Assembly: GCF_018991925.1 (NCBI RefSeq)
Contig: NW_024756914.1
Coordinates: 10,789,303-10,853,302, forward strand
DNA: 64,000 nucleotides
Direction of reading: 5' to 3'
Source: Homarus americanus
Taxonomy: Eukaryota; Arthropoda; Malacostraca; Decapoda; Nephropidae
Shown here piece by piece: positions 1-10,835 of the stretch. Under the pieces are notes generated by a model. It was not told where the DNA came from and ran no database searches. It was given only the letters and a program-made list of their open reading frames with translations. The first letter of the stretch is position 1. Every line of letters begins with the position of its first letter. The translations under genes and the position numbers were made by a program.

Positions 1-248
1 AGGAGCAAGCAATGGGAATAGCAACAATTAAATAGGAATATATGACAAAGCTGTGATTAATATTTACAAATATACTGGCAGCTGTACGGCGAGTTTAGGG
101 AGTGACGACCACTGTTTAACACTTGTTATTGCCAGGTACTGTACAGGCGCGGTAAGAAGAGCCTTGTTTGGAAGATAAATTATGATTGTATAGGAAAGTT
201 GATCCAAGAATAATCACAACCAAATGTAATGTGGTTATTTCTGTCCTT

Positions 249-295
<47 letters not shown>

Positions 296-1049
296 CGTCC
301 CCAACATCAAGCCTCAATAAGATGCTTGCAGTTTAGTTCGTCTAGGTTAAAATTTTCGTCTACTTTAAAAAAAAAATAAGCACGTGAGACTTTAGTGGTC
401 CCATTCGTGGTACTTCCCAAACATGAACCGTCTCGCATACAGAAGAGTCGTGTCTGCCTCTGGGCGACTCTTAAAACAATCCATGCAAGTCAATTTGGCG
501 TTATGGTCGTTAATATTATGATAAAACAAGTTAAGGGCCAATTTTCAGGTGATTCAGTCTTAATTGCAGGTGTTATATTTATCTGCAATTACAGTATGAA
601 TAACTCGCATACTTGAGCGATCTTGCGTTATATTTCTAACAATTCCATCCCGGCGCGGTGATAATCCGGGACAATGGTGGGCATCACAACACAACGCTCT
701 CCTGAATTTACTCAACTTTTCAAAAAATTGGAAATACCTCGACCATGAAAACTGGAGCACCTTCTGTGAATAAAGTGGCAGCCATTGTGCGCGTCGTCGT
801 CACCAGATATATTTCCTTCAACTTTTTTTTTAAGGTCAAACGTGAAATAGTTTAACAGGTCATGTAGGTCCTAACCCACCAGTACCCGCCAGTGTACTCA
901 TTTACGGGTGTCTGCACGAGGGTTACGGTAACTGGGGACCCAATTCTCTGCTCGGGTTGGAAATACAACTCCTGATGATTCACTTGTAAAGCAAATACGA
1001 ATTACTGCCAACGTCTACTGAAGTTAAAAGTATAAAGCTGAACTCTACA
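1..1049. other. AT-rich non-coding DNA
   Basis: No coding region with recognisable domains, no RNA gene and no transposon end were seen. Open frames here are under 75 codons, and one is simply the (GT)n tract read backwards. A CpG-containing GC-richer patch lies near 640-680 but carries no promoter motif that I can defend. Confidence 0.6.
254..296. repeat. (GT)n microsatellite
   Basis: About 20 near-perfect GT units, ending in GCGTGCG. It explains the His-Thr-rich open frame on the minus strand. Confidence 0.95.
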
Positions 1050-2215
1050 CGAGGTAACCCAACCTAACGTAACCCAACCTAACGTAACCCAACCTAACGT
1101 AACCCAACCTAACGTAACCCAACCCGCAACCCCAACCTAACGTACCCAACTAACGTAGCAACCTGAAATGTGACCCAATTTTGGCCCTAAGTAACCCGGC
1201 CTGGCGTAACTGACCTAAAGAGTGACGGCCTAAACCTAAAACCTGAAACAACCCTGGCGTGGCCCAACCTAATTGTGACCCAACCTGGCGTGACTGACCT
1301 AAAGTGACCCCCTCGAAGCAACCCTAAAGCCAACCTAACCTCGTGGCTGTGACTGACCCCTGGCGCAACCTGACCTAATAACTCAGCCTCGCCAACCCAG
1401 CCTAAAAGTAACCCAGCCGTAACCCGTGACGACTGACCCTAAACTGTGACCCACCTAACGTAACCCAACCCTAACGTAAAGCAACCTAAAGAGTAACCCA
1501 CACCTAACGTAACCCAACCTAACACCTAAGTAGCAGCCCAACCTAACGTAACCCAACCGTAAACCCAACCTAACGTAGCCAACCCAACGTAACCCAACCT
1601 AACGTAACCCAGCCTAAGTAACCCAACCTAACGGTAACCCAACCCTAACAATGTACAACCTAAAGTAACCCAACCTAAAGTAGCCCCTAACGGTAACCCA
1701 ACCTAAAGTACCCAACCTAACGTACCCAACCTAACGTACCCAACCCGTAGCCTAAAACGTGACAACCTAACGGTAACCCAACCTAAAGTAATGTAACCCA
1801 ACCTAACGTGGCCAACCAGCCAACCCAACGTAACCCAAACTAGCCAACCTGCTTCAAAAGTAACCTAAAGTGACCTAAGTAACCCCACCTAAAGTAACCA
1901 AACCCAACGTAACCCAACCTAAAGTAAGTGGCAACCTAAAGTAGCCCAACCTAACGTAACCCAACCTAACGTAACCCAACCTAAAGTAACCCGACCTAAA
2001 GTAACCCCACCTAAAGTAACCAAACCCAACGTAACCCAACCTAAAGTAACCAAACCCAACCTAAAGTAACCCGACCTAAAGTAACCCGACCTAAAGTAAC
2101 CCCACCTAAAGTAACCCAACCTAAAGTAACCCAACCCAACCCAACATAACCCAACCTAAAGTAACCCAACCCAACATAACCCAACCTAAAGTAACCCAAC
2201 CTATCCTAACCTAAA
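1050..2215. repeat. Degenerate TTAGG-like tandem array, about 15-bp unit
   Basis: The plus strand repeats CTAACGTAACCCAAC with many variants; the minus strand unit reads TTAGGTTGGGTTACG, so each unit contains the arthropod telomere pentamer TTAGG plus a ten-base TTGGGTTACG block. Units are most regular at 1050-1130 and 1930-2200 and badly eroded between about 1150 and 1480. The CTAAAG variant (TTTAGG on the other strand) takes over near 1860-2200. This could be an interstitial telomere-derived satellite or a minisatellite that happens to contain TTAGG. No gene lies inside. Confidence 0.85.
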
Positions 2216-2715
2216 CCTACGTCATTTAGGAACACAACCTATTTTGTAATTACTGTATTTCATATTCGGGTAAGTAAAAATTATAACAACTTGTCAATAG
2301 TGTGCATAAGACTAACAGAACTTGTATAGTTTGTATTTTACGATAATCTGGCCATGACAAACATCATCTCCTGTCTGCACTACCAAAGACTGGGAAGATT
2401 GGAGACAGGCACGGGGATCACCTGGAGGACTTAGGTCACATTAGCGTGGTTGATCTTGAGGCGAGATATAAGCTGGGGGGCGCATCTTCAGGTGATCCAA
2501 ACTGTGATATCGTAAAGATAAGAGCTGGTTGGATATTTATAATCAGCGACATGGTGGCTAACGATACCATGAACAGGTAAATGAGATTATGGCTAAGAGA
2601 TAATTACAGATACACTCGCTCTGTATATACTGGGAGGGGCAGAGATAAGAGCTATGCCTCCACTAATAATGGCTGCCTCTCGAGGATGGCCGGCCCTAGG
2701 TGTAGAAGCTGTCGC
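2216..2715. other. Non-coding DNA
   Basis: No recognisable gene or repeat. Short open frames lack domains. Confidence 0.5.
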
Positions 2716-2950
2716 CGACACAACAACTTCACCTTAACGAGCTGCATGACCCAGTGTCAAGGAATAGTCCGCACTGCACTGGCTAACCATTACCCCGGAA
2801 CACGATCTGCAAATCGAATAACATCCAGGTCCCCAATTACTGCTGGGTAGACAGAGGCAAATGGCGTAAAGAAACTTGCCCATAGTCTCACCCTGCCCGG
2901 GGATCGAACCTGGGCCCACTAAGGATGCCTCCACTATACAACACACTCAC
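2716..2950 (-). mobile_element. tRNA-derived SINE-like element
   Basis: On the minus strand a Pol III B-box match, GGTTCGATCCCCG, lies at 2910-2898, and an A-box-like TGTATAGTGG lies upstream at 2940-2931. The body continues with a block resembling the 'cagtaattggggacctgg' body motif (near 2840-2820) seen in arthropod tRNA-SINEs. The A-to-B distance is shorter than in a functional tRNA, and no full cloverleaf can be drawn, so this is a SINE head and not a tRNA gene. The 3' boundary is uncertain. Family membership is from memory of arthropod SINE structure. Confidence 0.5.
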
Positions 2951-3190
2951 GGCTGTAGCTGGGAGGAAAGAATAAAAAGGAGGTGAAGGAAGGGAGCCAT
3001 AGAAGGGAGAAGTGACTTATGGCTGTATAGGACAACCACCATCGGGTGTATGACGTAAACATATAATATGGATGTGACTTAATAGAGAAGGTGCGGGACC
3101 TGAAGTACTTAGCCGATATTATATTGATGTTTAGTCATTAGGCATAACAACATAAGAAGGAAGGAGACTGCAGCGGGCGGACAGTCCCGT

Positions 3191-3808
3191 TTACACCCAA
3201 CCCCTATTGCTCATATATCCATCCAGCCTATGTTCGAAGCTATCCAGCGCATTAGAGCTAATAATGATGTTTGGTAACTTGTTCCACTCATCCACTACTC
3301 TATTTCCAAACCAATGTTTACTTATTTTGCGCCTAAATCTAAATTTGTCTAAATTAAAACCATTGCTACGAGTTCGCTCCTGATTGGATAGTTTAAGTAC
3401 CTTTGTTATGTCACCTTTGTTTAGCCCTGACTTCCATTTATACACCTCTATCATGTCGCCCCTCACTCTACGTCTCTCGAGGGAGTGCAAATTAAGATGC
3501 TTTAACCTGTCTCTACTCAAGGTTCCTAATGCCCGGGATTAGTCTTGTTATTCTGCTCTGAATTCTTTCTAGGGATTCCATATCCATTCTGTAGTACGGT
3601 GACCAGAATTAAACTGCGTAATCCAGGTGAGGTCTGACTAACACTCCATTGTATGAACCCAAGTACTTTATTAGCCTTGTTTCGAGTAAAAACACATTGT
3701 TTACTTGGCTTAAGATTTCTACTTCTCATTACTCCTAAATCTTTCTCAGTCGGATTTCTCTATAAGATCGTTGTTCATCTGGTTTCTCTGTTTACATCTA
3801 GAGTTATT
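3191..3808 (-). pseudogene. 3' end of a non-LTR retrotransposon reverse transcriptase (CR1/jockey-type), decayed
   Basis: Minus-strand frames encode the conserved tail found at the C-terminus of many LINE ORF2 proteins: an RLKHLNLHSLERRRVRGDMIE block, then KWKSGLNKGD, and finally HWFGNRVVDEWNKLPN near 3300-3250. Further upstream (3730-3640) another frame gives LKPSKQCVFTRNKANKVLGF, the segment that precedes it in the same family. The joining part switches frame between about 3640 and 3530, so at least one or two indels have broken it. Only the last ~190 codons are present, consistent with the usual 5' truncation at LINE insertion. The 3' end lies near 3190. Family-level naming (CR1, L2 or jockey) is inference; the LINE identity is secure. 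Confidence 0.8.
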
Positions 3809-3809
3809 A

Positions 3810-4320
3810 CAGTGTTTCTCAAACTGGGGGCCATGGCAGGCTAGTGTAAGTAGTAGATGTTTGGAGAAAATGTGGAAATTGATTCAACTTTGTTACTTTG
3901 CCTTGTTAGGGGAGAATTTTGTTTTGTGTCATTGTGTGTAATCATAATACCCATACGGTACAGTTTACACAGTATGGTGCAGCAGCTAGTTTTTTATTTC
4001 CAACGGATTCGCTCAGATTGCACGATTCTAGTTCCTGTTCAGACGAATTCCTTGATCTCAGAACGATTCTGTTGCCAGAGACCTCTATAAAGAAAAATCT
4101 CTGACTGTATTCTGGTGCTCAATGTGTCAGTCATATCCAAAAGTTAGTGAGATCGCACTTGGAGTCCTCTTGCCATTTTCTACTAATTTATGTGACTCTG
4201 GTTTCTCCACCTTCTTCAAATAGACAATAAAAGCCGAAACCGGTTACATGTGGACCCAAACATGAGATGTGCTCTATCAGTGACTCAACCTTGAATCAGT
4301 CGACTAACTGAAAGGAAACA
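3810..4320 (+). mobile_element. hAT transposon relic with C-terminal transposase remnant
   Basis: At 3810 the sequence CAGTGTTTCTCAAACTGGGG matches the typical terminus of vertebrate- and invertebrate-type hAT elements. Near the other end (about 4090-4310) frames encode SLTVFWCSMCQSYPKVS, LGVLLPFSTNLCDSGFST and, after frame changes, RNRLHVDPNMRCALSVTQ. These match the order of the hAT C-terminal dimerisation region in ZBED5/SCAND3-like transposases (FWCS, LLPF..T..C..GFS, KNRL, D.R.ALS). The first ~500 codons of a usual transposase are missing, so this is an internally deleted copy. It abuts the LINE relic that ends at about 3808. I did not find a matching inverted 3' terminus, so the right boundary is open. 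Confidence 0.6.
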
Positions 4321-4330
4321 ATGTCATCCA

Positions 4331-4978
4331 TCCCATTGAACTGTAACAAAATATACATTCTGTTTGATGATTGTAAACATTAAAATAAAGGAAGAGAACC
4401 AAAACAGTCTATTGTCATCATCATTATTTGTGAGGCGCTTGGGAGAGAACTGAAGGGGCCATGTTGAGAGTTGTTCATGGGGGGGAATAGAGTGAAGACG
4501 GTAGAGCAACACTAAGTACTGGGGTAGCTCGGGCTGGGAGAAAAATATACCCATCTGCTGAAGCTAATGATCCCTTGAGCCATGGAGAGCAAGACACGCG
4601 AGGACTGATGATACAAGAACTACTGTATATGAAGAGGCCAACCCGCCACCCAGACCACATAACGGCAATACCAGCAGTTGAAGTTTTAAGTTGTTCATAA
4701 CACGTCCACACAGCGAGCCAAGACACAGTAACACCTCACAGCATATTTGTTGACGTACGGGAGGGGCAGCTTAGGTGATCTCGTCTCCAACTACAGAACT
4801 CTCAGTAATTATGTTAGGCTAACTAGCATCCTGGTCGAAATAGTAGCAACGTCTGAAATCAAAGAACGAGACGAAGTTCTGGCCAACACCTTCGACCCGG
4901 AAACACCTGTAATAAAGTGGACAAAAATACCTCCCGTAAACATTTCTTCAAGTCGTGACATTACCGTACTGTACCTTG
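4331..4978. other. Non-coding DNA with unsupported short ORFs
   Basis: Plus-strand frame 4747-4989 is open for 80 codons and its composition is not repetitive, but I recognise no domain and its end lies in the TTAGG tract. Minus-strand frames at 4324-4726 also show no domain. Confidence 0.45.
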
Positions 4979-4997
4979 GGTTAGGTTAGGTTAGGTA
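4978..4997. repeat. Short TTAGG tract
   Basis: Three to four consecutive TTAGG units on the plus strand, an isolated telomere-like block. Confidence 0.85.
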
Positions 4998-5289
4998 CAC
5001 AACAGACCCCTCGCCTGGTATCTCTTGCAATGTACACCATCTCCAAAGGAAAATGTTGGAAGTTGGGGAATATTTAGGAATTCATTACCAGCTATTTGAA
5101 ATATATTTTTCTTTAGTAGTGGCAGCAGGAGGGGGAAGAAACCCAACAGGCCCTGGAGGTGTTATACTGTGGTGGTGAACGACACCCTCGCTCGGTGTGT
5201 GACAGCTGCTGGCTTGTGGTGTACCGTCCGTCACCCACTCATCACCCACCAGTCAATCACCTCATTCAAACATACTGCATGCACCACAT

Positions 5290-6362
5290 ACATGCATACA
5301 CAAGATACACACAGCCACCCACCGCCCATAACACGCACATCCAAACCGCTACCCACATCCCCCCCACAACACACACACCCCCCACAACACACACATCCAC
5401 CCCACCACACACACACATCCACCCCCACAACACACACATCACATCCACCCCCCACACACACACATCCACCCCCACACACACACATCCACCCCACACACAC
5501 ACACATCCACCCCCACAACACACACCACCCCACAACACACACATCCACCCCACAACACACACATCCACCCCCACAACACCCACATCCACCTCAAACCATC
5601 CACCCCACAACACACATCCACCCCCTACAACACACACACACATCCACCCCCACAACACACATCCCCACACACACACATCCACCCCCACACACACACACAC
5701 ATCCACCCCTACAACACCACATCCACCCCCACAACACACATCCACCCCACAACACACACACACACCCCACAACACACACATCCACCCCACCACACACAAC
5801 AACACACATCCACCCCCCACAACACACACATCCACCCCCACACAACACACACATCCACCCCCCACAACACACACATCCACCCCCACAACACCCACATCCA
5901 CCCCCCACAACACACACACATCACCCCACAACACACACATCCACCCCTACAAACACACACATCCACCCCCACAACACACATCCACCCCCACCACACACAT
6001 CACATCCACCCCCACAACACACATCCACCCCACACACACACATCCAACCCCACAACACACACATCAACCCCACACACACACATCCAACCCCACAACACAC
6101 ATCACCCCACAACACACACATCCACCCCCACAACACACACATCACACCACCCACAACACACATCCACCCCCACAACACACATCCACACAACACACACATC
6201 CACCCCCTACACACACATCCACCCCCCACCACACACACACCCCACACACACACACACAACACACACATCCACCCCCACAACACACACATCCACCCCCCAC
6301 AACACACACATCACACCCCCACAACACACACATCACCCCCCACAACACACTTCTACCACATC
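5290..6362. repeat. CA/CCCC-rich minisatellite, about 21-bp unit
   Basis: Roughly 1.07 kb built from CACACATCCACCCCCACAA-type units with variable numbers of CA dinucleotides and C runs. The minus strand carries regular runs of four to five G separated by GT-rich spacers. Unit length varies by indels, so open frames exist in several phases on both strands (HPPQHTS-type on plus, CVLWGWMCV-type on minus). These are repeat shadows, not proteins. Confidence 0.95.
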
Positions 6363-6482
6363 CACCTTCAAAACACCTCGGATGCAAGACGTGTGGTTAG
6401 AGGATGCTCCCCACCGGACGTTTCCTTAACTTGTCCACATTAACCTTTCCCTACACCTCCCAACACTATAGATAAGAGGTCA

Positions 6483-6505
6483 TTCTCTCTCTCTCTCTCT
6501 CTCTC
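6483..6505. repeat. (CT)n microsatellite
   Basis: About eleven CT units. Confidence 0.95.
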
Positions 6506-6848
6506 CTTGTGTGTTACTGTAAACGGAGCTTAATAACCCTGCCTGTTGAAACTCCTGGAGAAAAAACTCTAATAAGTCTCCCATCACCCCCCTCCTTGCT
6601 ACCACACACACAATATCGGAAATTATTACTCAAGACAATAAACTTAAAAAAAAGGAAGACTGGTGTAGGAATGCGCCAACATGTGGTGATAAGTCTGGTT
6701 ACTGCCTCGTCGATCTAACGGTATATTAACCAAATAAAAAAGGTTGATGATCATTATTTCATGGAGTAGAGCATAGTGTACCGCTCTGTGCCACATCTCA
6801 ATATTATATAGGTAGATTCTTTAGTGTGATCACCCATATTAATTCATG
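6506..6848. other. Non-coding DNA
   Basis: No gene or repeat recognised between the minisatellite region and the MITE. Confidence 0.5.
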
Positions 6849-7056
6849 TATAGTTCCCTTCACTAGTGCGTTTACAGGGGCTCGTCAGGTTTTGTGGCAG
6901 CGGTTTGTTTATTTACATTCAACAGAAGGAAACTCACAATAGTAAACATACTTTGGAATAAAATTAAAACAATATTAAAACAAATATATTAAAGATAATG
7001 ATTTGTAGAAGGTTTATATGACGAGCGCCTGTCAACGCAGGAGTGAAGGGGACTGT
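6849..7056. mobile_element. MITE copy 1 (CAGTCCCCTTCA family)
   Basis: The sequence between a left end reading AGTTCCCTTCACT and a right end reading AGTGAAGGGGACTGT is closely similar over its whole length to 42833-43053, including the shared blocks GACAGAAGGAAACTCACAAT-like (CAACAGAAGGAAACTCACA here) and AAAACAATATTAAAACAAATA. The ends are inverted repeats of each other. No coding capacity. TIRs beginning CAG and the TA duplication seen at copy 2 place it with Tc1/mariner/pogo-type elements. The left end here is slightly mutated. Confidence 0.8.
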
Positions 7057-7929
7057 TCTTGTTATATACCCAGGAAGACGCGTTAGGTTACTCTACATGA
7101 CGAACCCTTCATCACTAACACGGGCCAGAGCACAGATATAACAGAGGCATAAACGCTTGGCGGCCAGACAGTCCGTTACCAACATTCCACAAGGTAACCG
7201 TCATTAGGCCCGGCTAGTGGTATGTCTTACCCTGCTCTGGGGAGACGAGGAGACGGGGGGAGAGGGGGAGAGGAGGAGACGGGGGGAGACGAGGAGGAAA
7301 GTGAAAGCTAGGGGTATTTTCTAAGCCTAAACGGTTAAAACCCTATAAGATGTCTAAATGACTTTTCTGATCACACACACGAGTTGCAGTCAATATGGGT
7401 AAGTGTCTAAATAAAAACAAGGTATATATTGAATAAAATGTCAACACAGAGACGTTCGACCAGCCTACATACACAGCTTAGTAAACATTAGGCTACAGTT
7501 ACTATGAGCATTACAAATCTCTTCCGCCTTTCCACAATTACAACTCACAAATACAAAAAACAAAACGAAGGCTGCCTGAATGCATAATGTGAAATAACGT
7601 AAATTAAAAATCACTAAAATTCTGTGGTGTTGGACTTGTCTAAACGTAGTGAGTAAATAACAACACAGGCTGGCAACCCAAATAAGGCAAGCGGGACAAG
7701 GCAACCTTTATGGCAACCCAAATACGGGAAGTGGGATAGGTATCCTTTACGGCAACTCAATTACCAGAAGTGAGTCATGACACCTCAAATTCACTAAGTC
7801 GGACAAGCACTGGCAACCAAAATATGTAAAGGGAAGTCACACAGTTACAGGATTTGGGAAATGGCAACACACAAGTGGGATTGTAACGATATGGCAAACA
7901 ACTACGGGAAGTCAAACATGGCAACTGCT
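7057..7929. other. Non-coding DNA with purine-rich tract and decayed 40-bp repeats
   Basis: A GA/GGGG-rich tract spans 7228-7303. From about 7671 to 7920 a loose repeat with the core GGCAACCCAAATA recurs at roughly 40-bp spacing (7671, 7711, 7751, 7812 and degenerate later). No coding region is recognised. Confidence 0.55.
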
Positions 7930-10618
7930 ACACACCTGTCCTCCATCACTCTCTTCTACACACCTGTCCTCCACACAATCCACTCCTACACACCTGTCCT
8001 CCACACACTCCACTCCTGCACGCCTGTCCTCCACACCTCCCACTCCTGCACGCCTGTCCTCCCACACCTCCACTCCTGCGCCTGTCCTCCACACACTCCC
8101 TCCTGCACGCCTGTCCTCCACACCTCCTCCTACACGCCTGTCCTCACACACTCCCACTCCTACACGCCTGTCCTCCACACTCCCTCCTACACGCCTGTCC
8201 TCCACACACACTCACTCCTACACGCCTGTCCTCCCACACTCCACTCCTACACGCCTGTCCTCCCACACCTCCCACTCCTACACGCCTGTCCTCCACACAC
8301 TCCTCCTACACGCCACCTCCTCCCACCTCCTCCTACACGCCTGTCCTCCCACACTCCACTCCTACACGCCTGTCCTCCACACACTCCACTCCTACACGCC
8401 TGTCCTCCCACACACTCCTCCTACACCTGTCCTCCACACCTCCACTCCACGCCTGTCCTCCCCACCTCCACTCCTACACGCCTGTCCTCCACACACACTC
8501 CTCCTACACGCCTGTCCTCCACACCTCCCTCCTACACGCCTGTCCTCCACACACTCCACTCCTACACGCCTGTCCCACACACTCCTCCTCACGCCTGTCC
8601 TCCACCTCCCCTCCTACACGCCTGTCCCTCCCACACACCTCCTCCTACACGCCTGTCCTCCCACACTCCTCCTACACGCCTGTCCTCCACACACACTCCC
8701 TCCTCCACACCTGTCCTCAACACACCCTCCCTCCTCACACACCTGTCCTCAACACACCACTCCACGCCTGTCCTCCACTCTACACGCCTGTCCTCACTCC
8801 TACATACCTGTACTCCACCACTCCTTTACACCTGTCCTCACCTCCCTCCTACACACTGTGCTCCACCCTCCACTCCTACCACACCGCTCCACCCTCCACT
8901 CCTACACACCTGTCTCCCACCCACTCCCTCCTACACACCTGTCCTCCACCACTCCACGCCTGTCCTCACCCCTAAACACCTGTCCTCCACCCCCACACAC
9001 CTGTCCTCCACCCCTACACACCTGTCCTCCACCACTCCCTTCTACACGTCCTCCGCCCTCCACTCCTACACGCCTGTCCTCCACCCCTAAACACCTGTCC
9101 TCCACCCCTAAACACCTGTCCTCCACCCCTACACCTCTGTCCTCCCACCCCTACACACCTGTCCTCCACCCCTACACGCCTGTCCCTCCACCTACACGCC
9201 TGTCCATCACCCCTACACGCCTGTCATCACTCCCTTCCACACGCCTGTCCTCCATCTCCACACCTGTCTCCACCAATCCTCACACCTGTCCTCCACCACT
9301 CCTACACACACCTGTCCACCACCCTACACACCTGTCCTCCTCCACCACCCCCTACACCTGTCCTCCTCCACCCCCTACACTGTCCTCTCCACCCCCCTAC
9401 ACACCTGTCCTCCTCCACCCCCCTACACACCTGTCCTCCTCCACCCCCTACACACCTGTCCTCCTCCACCCCCTACACACCTGTCCTCCTCCACCCCCTA
9501 CACACCTGTCCTCCCTCCACCCCCTACACACCTGTCCTCCCTCCACCCCTACACACCTGTCCTCCTCCACCCCTACCACACCTGTCCTCCCTCCACCCCC
9601 CCTACACACCTGTCCTCCTCCACCCCCCTCACACACCTGTCCTCCTCCCCCCTACACACCTGCCTCCACCACCCTACACACCTGTCCTCCTCCACCACCC
9701 CTACACACCTGTCCTCCTCCACCACCCCTACACACCTGTCCTCCTCCACCACCCTACACCACTCCTCCTCCACCACCCCACACACTGTCCTCCTCACACC
9801 CTACACACCTGTCCTCCTCCACCCCTACACACCTGTCCTCCACCACCTACACACTGTCCTCCTCCACCACCCCTACACACCTGTCCTCCTCCACCACCCC
9901 TACACACCTGTCCTCCTCCACCACCCCTACACACCTGTCCTCCTCCACCACCCCTACCTGTCCTCCTCCACCACCCCCTACACACCTGTCCTCCTCCACC
10001 ACCCCTACACACCTGTCCTCCTCCACCACCCCTACACACCTGTCCTCCTCCACCACCCCTACACACCTGTCCTCTTCCACCACCCCTACACACCTGTCCT
10101 CCTCCACCACCCCTACACCTGTCGTCCTCCCACCACTCCCACACACCTGTCCTCCACCACCCCTACACACCTCTCCACCACCCCTACACACCTGTCCTCC
10201 TCCACCCTACACACTTGTCTTCCACCAATCCTACACACCTGTCCTCCACCACCCCTACACCTGTCCTCCACCACCCCTACACCTGTCCTCCACCACTACA
10301 CACCGGTCCTCCACACCTACACACCGGTCCTCCCACCACCTACCTGGTCCTCCACCACCCCTACACACCGGTCCTCCACCACCCCCACACACCGGTCCTC
10401 CTCCACCCCTACACACCGGTCCTCCCTCCACCCCCTACACACCGGTCCTCCACCACACCCCCACACACCGGTCCACCACCACCCCTACACACCGGTCCAC
10501 CACCCCTACACACCGGTCCACCACCACCCCCTACACACCGGTCCTCCACCACCCCTACACACCGGTCCTCCACCACCCCCCTACACACCGGTCCTCCACC
10601 ACCCCTACACCTGTCCCT
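7930..10618. repeat. CTACACGCCTGTCCTCC minisatellite, 21-27-bp units
   Basis: About 2.7 kb of pyrimidine-rich repeats sharing the core CTACAC(G/A)CCTGTCCTCC, with spacers that change along the array: CACACTC near 7960-8700, CACCCC near 9060-9230, CTCCACCACC near 9660-10140. From about 10300 to 10610 a single change converts CACACCTGTCC to CACACCGGTCC in almost every unit, a homogenised subfamily. The strand bias is extreme (nearly no G on plus). Long Pro/Thr/Ser-rich open frames on plus (409 and 642 codons) and Gly/Arg-rich ones on minus are products of this composition. Confidence 0.95.
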
Positions 10619-10835
10619 ACACGTGTCTCCATATACCCCAACAGACACAGCCGATCCCAATTATTCACTCTCACTGTCTCATTCACCCTCCCCAACACCT
10701 GTCACTATTCACACCTGTCCTCTCATCACACCCGTCTCCCTCCTCCACGACTCTGTCTCCGCTCTACACACAACGACCCACACTAAGGAAAATCTCTCCA
10801 CTATACATTCTATACAAAACAAATCGTGTCGGCAG

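Noticed and set aside
2880..2945. A functional tRNA gene
   Set aside because: B box present but A-to-B spacing is too short and no cloverleaf with anticodon stem can be drawn; fits a SINE head.
5159..6443. His/Pro/Thr-rich ORFs of 413 and 424 codons
   Set aside because: Two overlapping frames of the same CA/CCCC array; no protein signal outside the array.
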